A stretch of DNA of 38,653 nucleotides, from NCBI GenBank assembly GCA_944383035.1, contig CALWOE010000005.1, forward strand, positions 1-38,653. The letters are read 5' to 3'. The translations under genes were made by a program, and so were the position numbers. The notes beneath the pieces were generated by a model. That model ran no database searches. It worked only from the letters and a program-made list of their open reading frames with translations, and was not told the origin of the DNA. Origin of the DNA: an uncultured Clostridia bacterium (GTDB lineage: Bacteria; Bacillota; Clostridia; TANB77; CAG-465). Positions within the stretch are counted from its first letter, which is position 1; each line of letters begins with the position of its first letter. Below, piece after piece: positions 32,534-38,653 of this stretch.

Positions 32534-35500
32534 ATGAAATTAAAAAAGTTAGAAATACAAGGTTTTAAATCTTTTGCAGATAAAACAGAAATAATATTTT
32601 TAGATGGAGTTACAACAATTGTAGGTCCAAATGGAAGTGGTAAATCAAATATATCTGATGCTATAAAATGGGTTTTAGGAGAACAAAGTGTAAAAAACTT
32701 ACGTGGCTCTAAAATGGAAGACGTTATATTTGCTGGTACACAGGCAAGAAAGAAAGTAGGATTTGCTGAAGTATCTATGTATCTTGATAATTCGGATTTT
32801 TCACTTCCTGTTGAATTTAAAGAAGTAGTTGTTACAAGACGTGTATATAGAACTGGTGAGAGTAACTATTTAATAAATGGTACAGAATGTAGGTTAAAAG
32901 ATGTACAGGAACTATTCATGGATACTGGTGTTGGAAAAGATGGATATAGTATAATTTCACAAGGTAAAATAGATGAGATTTTATCTAGTAAATCAGATGA
33001 AAGAAGACATATTTTTGAAGAAGCGTCAGGAATTGTAAAATATAGAACAAGAAAAGAAGAAGCAACTAGAAAATTAAATAATACTGATATAAACCTATCA
33101 AGAGTAAATGATATATTAACAGAAATAGAAAATACAATTGGACCATTAGAGAAAAAAGCTGAAATTGCAAAGAAATATTTAGCATATAAAGATGAATTAA
33201 AAAATTATGACATTAGAATATTTATTTCTGCTATAGATAAAAATAATGAGAATTTAGCAAATTTAGATGATATTATTTCTACTTTTGAGGAAGATATAAA
33301 ATTAGAGTTAAAAAATAAAGATAATTTAGAATCTGATAAAATAAAATTAAAAGAAAGATTAGAAGAAGTAACATTAAAAATCGAAGAAACTCAAAAGAAA
33401 TTTTTTAAACTTGAAAATGAAATTCAAATTGCAAATGCAAAAATAGATGTATCAAACTCAAAAATAGAAAATGCAAATGAAAATATAGCAAGATTTGAAA
33501 AAGAAAGTATAGAAGATGAAGAAAAAATAGAGTTATTAAAAGAAGAAATTAAAAAAAGACTTGAAAAAAGAGAATCTATGTCTCAAAGTAAAATTAAGTT
33601 TGAAAATGAATTAAAGGAAAAGCAACAAAAATTAAATGAAATTGTAAGTAAACTAGATGAAGAAGGAACAAAAATAGAAGAACTTAAATTAAAAATAGAT
33701 GAAAAAAATGATGAAAAATATGATTTGAGAGAAAAAATAAGTCTATATCAAGGTATTATAGAGACAAATAATTTACAAATAGAAGATAAGAAAAAATATT
33801 TGGAAAAAAATATTTCCATAAAAGATAATGTACAAAATGAAAGAAATGAAATTGTATCAAAACTTAATGAACAAACTAATACTTTAGCTGATATTGAAAA
33901 AAATATAGACGAATACTTAGAAAAATCAAATGATGCTTTTAATTTAGTAAATGAAAAATCTTCTTTAGATAATAAATTAAATAGTGAACTTATGACTTTA
34001 AAATCAAAATATACTTATCTAACAAATCTAGAAAGTGAAAATGAAGGATATTATAAAAGTGTAAAAAGTGCTTTGGATTTTGCAAAAAATAACAATATAA
34101 AAAATGTTTATGGAACTGTTGCAAGTGTTATATCTACAAATGAAAAATATGAATATGCTATTGAAATAGCACTTGGAGGATATCTGCAAAATATTATAGT
34201 TGAAGATGAATATACTGCTAAGAATGTAATATCATATTTAAAAGAAAATAAACTTGGAAGAGCAACTTTTTTGCCACTTACTAGTGTAAGAAAAGTAAAT
34301 AGTGATATAAAGTCAAAGTTTTCAAAGTTACCTGGTGTAATTGGATATGCAGCTGAACTTGTTGATTTTGATAAAAAATATGAAAGAGCAATAAATTTAG
34401 CATTAAATAATACATTAATTGTAGATAATATCGATAGTGCAATAAATATTTCTAAAAAAACAAATAATACTGTAAAAATAGTAACTTTATCTGGAGAGTT
34501 AATATCATCTACTGGTAGTATGACTGGTGGTGAAAATGTAAAAAAATCAGCAGGACTTATTGGAAGACAAGAAAAGATAAATAGATTAAAAGAAAATATA
34601 GAAAAAAAGGAACAAGAAAGAAAAGATATATTACAAAAATTAAATGTATTAAAAGAAAAATCTAATGAAATAATTAATACTTTAAATGATTTAAAATCTA
34701 AAAAAGAAAGTTTAAATATTGAGATTGTAACACTTAAAACAAAACTTGAAAGTATAGATAAAGAATTGCAAAAAGCTGAAAATATAAAAATAGATGCTTC
34801 AAATGAAATAGAAAACTTACAAAAAATGATAAAAGAATATGATGAAAAAATATTAAATAATAATAATGAGATAGCAAAAATTGATGATTTTATATCACAA
34901 AAACAAGTAGATATAGATGATTATACGCGTTTAAATAAAGAAAAATCAAAAGAAATAGATTATTTAAATGAAGATGTAATGAATCTTAAAATATCACTTT
35001 CTTCATTTGATGAAAGTGTTGCATCAATAGATGAAATGAAAGAAAAAATAGAACAAGATATTAATAATTTTAATTTATCTATTGAAAAGAAAAAAGAAAG
35101 TATTAAATCCTTAAATGAAACTATTACAAACGAACAAGAAAATATAAAAAATGTATTAGATAGTATTTCAAAGAATTCAGAAAATAAACAAAATTATCAA
35201 AAAGTAATAGATGATTTAAAAAATACAAAAATTGAATGTACAGAAAAACAAGAAAATTTGGATGAGAAAATAAATAATAGTTTAAAAAATCAAGAAAAAT
35301 TAAAAGAAGAAAAGTCAAAAATAGAAAATAGAAGAATAAAATATGATATAGAAATTGAAAATCTAAAAAATAAAATGTGGGATGATTATGAATTAACTAT
35401 TACTGGTGCAAAAAAAATACTAGAAACTTATGAAAACAATGAAGAAATTAGTGATAAAGAATTAAATAAAAAAGCAGAAGCGGTAAGAAAGAAAATAAAA

Positions 35501-36097
35501 GATTTAGGAGAAGTAAATGTTTCTGCAATTGAGGAATATAAAGAATTAAAACAAAGATATGATTTTATATTATCTCAGAAAAAAGATTTAGAAGAAACAA
35601 AAACAAAACTAGAAAATTTAATAAATAATATGACAAGTATTATGAAACAACAATTTTCTAAACAGTTTAAAATTATTACAGAAAACTTTAACACTACATT
35701 TAAAGAATTGTTTGGAGGAGGAAAAGCAGAACTTAGATTATCAGATGAAAGTAATGTACTTGAAAGTGGAATTGAAATTGAAGTTCAACCACCAGGAAAG
35801 AAACTGCAAAGTATGATGTTGTTATCTGGTGGAGAAAGAGCGCTTACAGCTATTGCACTTTTATTTGCAATACTTAAAATAAAATCACCTCCATTTTGTA
35901 TATTGGATGAGATTGAAGCAGCTTTAGATGATGTAAATGTTGCTCGTTTTGCTGATTATATAAAAAAATACTCATCAAATACTCAATTTATTGTAATAAC
36001 ACATAGAAAAGGAACTATGGAAGTAGCATCTTCTGTTTATGGTGTTACAATGCAAGAATATGGTATTTCAAAAATAGTTTCAATGAAATTAAAATAA
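32534..36097 (+). CDS. smc: Chromosome segregation protein SMC
   Basis: The 1187-residue SMC ATPase forms the condensin-like complex with ScpA and ScpB that organises and segregates chromosomes. The N-terminal head has Walker A GPNGSGKSN (31-39). Two long coiled coils (about 165-500 and 670-1010) flank the hinge (about 515-660, VYGTVASVIS to GSMTGG). The C-terminal head carries the signature LLSGGERALTAIALLFAI near 1097 and Walker B FCILDEIEAALDD near 1122. Length is normal. The ATG follows AAGGGGA. The common Firmicutes neighbours rnc upstream and ftsY downstream are missing; instead it is flanked by the CRISPR array and a small unknown gene. Confidence 0.97.
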   Translation: MKLKKLEIQGFKSFADKTEIIFLDGVTTIVGPNGSGKSNISDAIKWVLGEQSVKNLRGSKMEDVIFAGTQARKKVGFAEVSMYLDNSDFSLPVEFKEVVVTRRVYRTGESNYLINGTECRLKDVQELFMDTGVGKDGYSIISQGKIDEILSSKSDERRHIFEEASGIVKYRTRKEEATRKLNNTDINLSRVNDILTEIENTIGPLEKKAEIAKKYLAYKDELKNYDIRIFISAIDKNNENLANLDDIISTFEEDIKLELKNKDNLESDKIKLKERLEEVTLKIEETQKKFFKLENEIQIANAKIDVSNSKIENANENIARFEKESIEDEEKIELLKEEIKKRLEKRESMSQSKIKFENELKEKQQKLNEIVSKLDEEGTKIEELKLKIDEKNDEKYDLREKISLYQGIIETNNLQIEDKKKYLEKNISIKDNVQNERNEIVSKLNEQTNTLADIEKNIDEYLEKSNDAFNLVNEKSSLDNKLNSELMTLKSKYTYLTNLESENEGYYKSVKSALDFAKNNNIKNVYGTVASVISTNEKYEYAIEIALGGYLQNIIVEDEYTAKNVISYLKENKLGRATFLPLTSVRKVNSDIKSKFSKLPGVIGYAAELVDFDKKYERAINLALNNTLIVDNIDSAINISKKTNNTVKIVTLSGELISSTGSMTGGENVKKSAGLIGRQEKINRLKENIEKKEQERKDILQKLNVLKEKSNEIINTLNDLKSKKESLNIEIVTLKTKLESIDKELQKAENIKIDASNEIENLQKMIKEYDEKILNNNNEIAKIDDFISQKQVDIDDYTRLNKEKSKEIDYLNEDVMNLKISLSSFDESVASIDEMKEKIEQDINNFNLSIEKKKESIKSLNETITNEQENIKNVLDSISKNSENKQNYQKVIDDLKNTKIECTEKQENLDEKINNSLKNQEKLKEEKSKIENRRIKYDIEIENLKNKMWDDYELTITGAKKILETYENNEEISDKELNKKAEAVRKKIKDLGEVNVSAIEEYKELKQRYDFILSQKKDLEETKTKLENLINNMTSIMKQQFSKQFKIITENFNTTFKELFGGGKAELRLSDESNVLESGIEIEVQPPGKKLQSMMLLSGGERALTAIALLFAILKIKSPPFCILDEIEAALDDVNVARFADYIKKYSSNTQFIVITHRKGTMEVASSVYGVTMQEYGISKIVSMKLK

Positions 36098-36102
36098 ATA
36101 TA

Positions 36103-36136
36103 AAAGGTTTGAATCAAGTGATTCAAGCTTTTTTAT
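36103..36136 (+). terminator. smc terminator
   Basis: AAAAGGTTTGAATC pairs with GATTCAAGCTTTT (one bulge and a wobble) around AAGT, then T residues. Confidence 0.75.
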
Positions 36137-36164
36137 TGACTTATTATGTAAATAATGATATAAT
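36136..36164 (+). promoter_or_regulatory. Promoter of the 74-residue protein gene
   Basis: TTGACT (36136-36141), a 17-nt spacer, TATAAT (36159-36164). Confidence 0.7.
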
Positions 36165-36218
36165 AATTCTGTATTTTTAATGTATATTTGTTTCGAAAAA
36201 AATTTTGGAGGAGATAAT

Positions 36219-36443
36219 ATGAGTAAAATTTTAAGTTTAGCATATGATATTATTGAAAATCCAGATAAAGCAAATAATATTTGTATAAATATGGATAAAG
36301 ATAATTTAAATGATTTGTATTATACAGTTAAAAAATTTTATGATTTATATACTGATAATATAGATTATAAATATAGAATTGATAATGTATTAAATACAAT
36401 TTCATATTATATTCGTATAAGTGAAGAATATGCTAGTTTGTAA
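36219..36443 (+). CDS. Small unknown helical protein (74 residues)
   Basis: I do not recognise this protein. It is predicted all-helical and rich in Asp, Asn, Tyr and Ile, with no membrane helix and no Cys. The ATG at 36219 follows a perfect GGAGGAG; an upstream in-frame ATG at 36180 has no ribosome site. It has its own promoter and terminator, so it is an independent and probably well-translated unit. Composition matches its neighbours. Confidence 0.75.
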   Translation: MSKILSLAYDIIENPDKANNICINMDKDNLNDLYYTVKKFYDLYTDNIDYKYRIDNVLNTISYYIRISEEYASL

Positions 36444-36447
36444 AAGT

Positions 36448-36478
36448 AAAAGGCTATTTTTTAGCCTTTTATTTTTTA
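36448..36478 (+). terminator. Terminator of the 74-residue protein gene
   Basis: AAAAGGCTA pairs with TAGCCTTTT around a T-rich loop, then ATTTTTT. Confidence 0.85.
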
Positions 36479-36483
36479 TTGTA

Positions 36484-36512
36484 TTGAAATTAGAACTTAT
36501 GTTTGATATAAT
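36484..36512 (+). promoter_or_regulatory. dinB promoter with LexA/DinR-like box in the spacer
   Basis: TTGAAA (36484-36489), a 17-nt spacer, TATAAT (36507-36512). AGAACTTATGTTTG at 36492-36505 lies wholly in the spacer and by my count matches 12 of 14 positions of CGAACRNRYGTTYG, the Bacillus DinR/LexA box. Initiation near 36519 leaves a 5' leader of only about 9 nt. Confidence 0.65.
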
Positions 36513-36527
36513 AAGATTGGTGTTTAT

Positions 36528-37733
36528 ATGAGAAAAATATTACATTGTGATTTGAATAATTTCTTTGCATCTGTAGAATGCTTAAGAAATCCAAAATTAA
36601 AAAATGTACCTATGGCGGTATGTGGAGATCCAAATACTAGACACGGTATAATACTTGCAAAAAATGAACTTGCTAAAAAATATGGAATATACACACCAGA
36701 AACTGTATTTTCTGCAAAGAAAAAATGTAGAAATCTGGTTTTGGTTAGAAGTCATTATGAAGATTACAAAAAATACTCAAATCTGGTTAATAATATTTAT
36801 TTAAAATATACAGATAGAGTTGAAAAATATAGTATAGATGAATCATCTCTTGATGTTACAGAAAGTACAAGATTATTCGGAAACGAAATAGAAATTGCAT
36901 ATAAAATAAAAGAAGAAGTAAAAAATACTTTAGGACTTACAATATCTGTTGGTGTTTCTTTTAATAAATCTCTTGCAAAACTAGGTAGTGATTTAAAAAA
37001 GCCAGATGCAGTTACTGTGATACCTTATGAGAAGTTTAGAGAAATTATATATCCACTTCCAGTTGAAGAATTGCTATATGTAGGAAAAAAAGCAAAAGAA
37101 ACATTAAATAAAATGGGAATAAAAACGATTGGAGATCTTGCACTATCTAATAAAGCCAGAATAATAAAGCATTTGGGAAAACTTGGCGCACAAATACATG
37201 ATTATGCAAATGGTATAGATTTTGAACAAGTAAAAAAATATGATGATATTAAAGGAGCAAAAAGTTTTAGTAAAGGAATGACTTTTAAAGATGACATTTT
37301 TGATATGGCAAAACTTGAAGAAAAAATTCGTGTACTTGCAAGTGAAATTTCAAGAAGTTTAAGAAACAACAATTTAAAATGTACTGTTGTTAGTCTTAGT
37401 ATCAAAGATGAGGATTTTTATGTTATAAATAGACAAAGGAAAATACCAAAGACAAATATTTTTAAAGAAATTGTAGATTCATTAATAGATTTATTATATA
37501 TTAATTATAAATCAGAGAAAGGTGTAAGAGCAATAACGGTTAGTGTAAGTGATCTTGTAAGTGAAAATTCACAAGAACAAATTAATATGTTTGAAATTCT
37601 TGAAGATGATAAAAAAATTGAAAATGATAAAATAGAAAAAGCATCTAAGGTTCTAGATGATATTGCTACTAAATATGGAAGTGAAAAAATAAATTTTGGT
37701 AGTATAATAAATAAAGAAAAATATAAAAAATAA
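36528..37733 (+). CDS. dinB: Y-family DNA polymerase IV
   Basis: A 401-residue error-prone translesion polymerase. The palm has the catalytic HCDLNNFFASVE (Asp8; Phe13 as steric-gate candidate) and YSIDESSLDVT (Asp104, Glu105). VGVSFNKSLAKLGSDLKKP marks the fingers/palm core. A helix-hairpin-helix thumb (VEELLYVGKKAKETLNKMGI) follows, then a little-finger domain (about 240-350). Near 355, QINMF fits the QxxLF-type sliding-clamp binding motif. The ATG is preceded only by GGTG, and the predicted 5' leader is very short, so translation may be inefficient. The SOS-like promoter fits its role. Single-gene unit. Confidence 0.95.
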   Translation: MRKILHCDLNNFFASVECLRNPKLKNVPMAVCGDPNTRHGIILAKNELAKKYGIYTPETVFSAKKKCRNLVLVRSHYEDYKKYSNLVNNIYLKYTDRVEKYSIDESSLDVTESTRLFGNEIEIAYKIKEEVKNTLGLTISVGVSFNKSLAKLGSDLKKPDAVTVIPYEKFREIIYPLPVEELLYVGKKAKETLNKMGIKTIGDLALSNKARIIKHLGKLGAQIHDYANGIDFEQVKKYDDIKGAKSFSKGMTFKDDIFDMAKLEEKIRVLASEISRSLRNNNLKCTVVSLSIKDEDFYVINRQRKIPKTNIFKEIVDSLIDLLYINYKSEKGVRAITVSVSDLVSENSQEQINMFEILEDDKKIENDKIEKASKVLDDIATKYGSEKINFGSIINKEKYKK

Positions 37734-37741
37734 AGTAATTA

Positions 37742-37771
37742 TTGGAAAAAAATATTATTATATAGTATAAT
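37742..37771 (+). promoter_or_regulatory. Promoter of the YwaF-like gene
   Basis: TTGGAA (37742-37747), an 18-nt spacer, TATAAT (37766-37771). Confidence 0.6.
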
Positions 37772-37792
37772 GTTTTAAATGAGGTGAAAAAT

Positions 37793-38539
37793 ATGCGTAA
37801 TTTTTTTGCAAATCAAGGTTCAACGACATTTGAAATGTTTGGAACTGTTCACATATTGCTTATACTAATAACATTTATTATTGCAATATTACTTTATTTT
37901 TTTAGAGATAAATTAAAAAAGTTTAAATATAAAGAAAATGTAAGATATGTAATGGGAACAATTTTGCTTTTAAATTTTGTTATATATTATTTAGGTATGA
38001 TACTTACAGGAACTTGTGATTTTAAAAATAATTTACCTTTACATTTATGCTTTATAACTAACTTTTTTATGATATATATTTTATTTAGTGGAAATAAAAA
38101 ACTATATAAAATTGTATATTTTTTTACATTTATAGGACCACTTCCAGCTATTATATGGACAGATTTAAAAAATACATTTGATGTGTATGTTTTTTATCAG
38201 TTTATAATTTCTCATCATGTGATGATATTAACAAGTCTATACCTTCTTTTTGTATTAGATTATAAAGTGGAGAAAAAGTATATGATACCAGCAATTGTAA
38301 TTGGATATTTATATGTAGGATTAATGGCTATTATAAATAATATTTTTGGTACAAACTATGTAATGCTAACATCGCTTCCAGATAATGTTTTAAAATTATA
38401 TCCAATTTTACAAAAGATTCCGGCAATATTATCTTTATCAGTAGCTGCTATTACTGCATTTTTAATATCATATATTCCAGCATATATAGTTAATAAATCA
38501 GATGAAAAATCAATTAAATTAATTGAAACAAGAAACTAA
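37793..38539 (+). CDS. YwaF-like (TIGR02206 family) integral membrane protein
   Basis: A 248-residue protein with about seven membrane helices and the YwaF/TIGR02206 family marks: EMFGTVHILLIL near the start, NNLPLHLCFITNFFMI near 85, FYQFIISHHVMIL near 140 and NNIFGTNYVML near 186. The biochemical role of the family is unknown. The ATG at 37793 is chosen for GAGGTG; an in-frame GTG at 37784 overlaps that site. Single-gene unit with its own promoter and terminator. Confidence 0.85.
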   Translation: MRNFFANQGSTTFEMFGTVHILLILITFIIAILLYFFRDKLKKFKYKENVRYVMGTILLLNFVIYYLGMILTGTCDFKNNLPLHLCFITNFFMIYILFSGNKKLYKIVYFFTFIGPLPAIIWTDLKNTFDVYVFYQFIISHHVMILTSLYLLFVLDYKVEKKYMIPAIVIGYLYVGLMAIINNIFGTNYVMLTSLPDNVLKLYPILQKIPAILSLSVAAITAFLISYIPAYIVNKSDEKSIKLIETRN

Positions 38540-38561
38540 AATAAAAGTTTCTTGTTTTTTT
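38527..38561 (+). terminator. Terminator of the YwaF-like gene
   Basis: AACAAGAAACT pairs with AGTTTCTTGTT around a short A-rich loop and is followed by TTTTT. The stop codon lies at the loop. Confidence 0.85.
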
Positions 38562-38574
38562 ATTGTGTAACGAA

Positions 38575-38597
38575 AACCCCCTGTTTTACAGGGGGTT
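38575..38597 (-). terminator. GC-rich hairpin at the right edge, probable minus-strand terminator
   Basis: A perfect 10-bp stem AACCCCCTGT with ACAGGGGGTT and a 3-nt loop, far richer in GC than the surroundings. On the minus strand TTCGTT follows, a partial T tract. It would serve a gene entering from the right. A mobile-element end is an alternative. Confidence 0.5.
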
Positions 38598-38611
38598 CTA
38601 AAAGCTTCTAG

Positions 38612-38653
38612 CTATGGATGTAAAAATTCCCCCTTTTTGATATAATAAGAGTG
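38612..38653 (-). CDS. Possible C-terminal end of a minus-strand gene (partial at window edge)
   Basis: On the minus strand one frame is open from the window edge to a TAG at 38612-38614, reading HSYYIKKGEFLHP. The GC-rich hairpin 14 nt beyond it would make a sensible terminator. Thirteen residues are too few to identify a family or to exclude chance. A TATAAT on the + strand at 38640-38645 is a competing reading. Confidence 0.25.
   Translation of the reverse strand, partial: HSYYIKKGEFLHP

Noticed and set aside
1..38653. Alternative genetic code (UGA as Trp)
   Set aside because: Conserved Trp positions use TGG and no recognised gene is interrupted by UGA.

Overview
The window is a very AT-rich stretch of a low-GC Gram-positive (Firmicutes/Bacillota) chromosome. 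It has strong Shine-Dalgarno sites (GGAGG-like), sigma-A promoters almost all with a 17-nt spacer, hairpin-plus-T-run terminators, a T-box before pheST, and a BspA-type (DUF285) repeat protein typical of gut Clostridia. No reading frame needs UGA recoding, so the standard bacterial code fits. An uncultured gut Clostridia/Bacilli lineage is my inference, not a proof.

Layout. 1-1143: the tail of one gene and a 5'-truncated BspA-like gene. 1319-4359: metK, a YcxB-like membrane protein gene and an unusual VanZ-SDR fusion gene, apparently one operon. 4384-9329: tspO (-), recN (+), asd (-), then an RluA-type pseudouridine synthase gene and a PF06541 membrane protein gene (both -). 9477-11767: two single-gene units with unrecognised products. 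11862-15560: T-box-controlled pheST, followed by tRNA-Arg (-). 15915-18377: an O-antigen-ligase-like membrane protein. 18453-22262: secG-rnr-unknown membrane protein-trmB operon. 22305-23468: a small membrane-anchored protein, tRNA-Gln(CTG) (-), a 50-aa membrane peptide (-), tRNA-His and tRNA-Gln(TTG). 23735-25439: a NifU-like scaffold gene paired with a GGGtGRT-family gene. 25623-28641: a MarR regulator and the ABC ATPase-permease it probably controls. 28775-30376: fhs. 30452-31999: an unrecognised protein, possibly a degenerate PLD-like one. 32095-32395: a five-repeat CRISPR array of type II-A character with no cas gene in the window. 32534-36097: smc. 36219-38539: a 74-aa unknown, dinB and a YwaF-like membrane protein. 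The right edge holds a GC-rich hairpin and perhaps the end of another gene.

Most genes are housekeeping: translation (pheST, trmB, tRNAs, RluA family), RNA decay (rnr), secretion (secG), chromosome structure and repair (smc, recN, dinB), and one-carbon, SAM and aspartate-family metabolism (metK, fhs, asd). recN and dinB both carry a LexA/DinR-box-like sequence inside the promoter spacer, so they look like members of one SOS regulon.

The least ordinary features are four. First, the orphan type II-A-like array keeps a perfect ATTTGAG leader-anchoring motif and has a repeat-complementary (anti-repeat) segment inside its leader. Second, there is the VanZ-SDR fusion. Third, the RluA-type gene has a promoter that predicts a leaderless mRNA. 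Fourth, a hairpin covers the start region of the gene at 9477. No complete new defence system is visible in this window.
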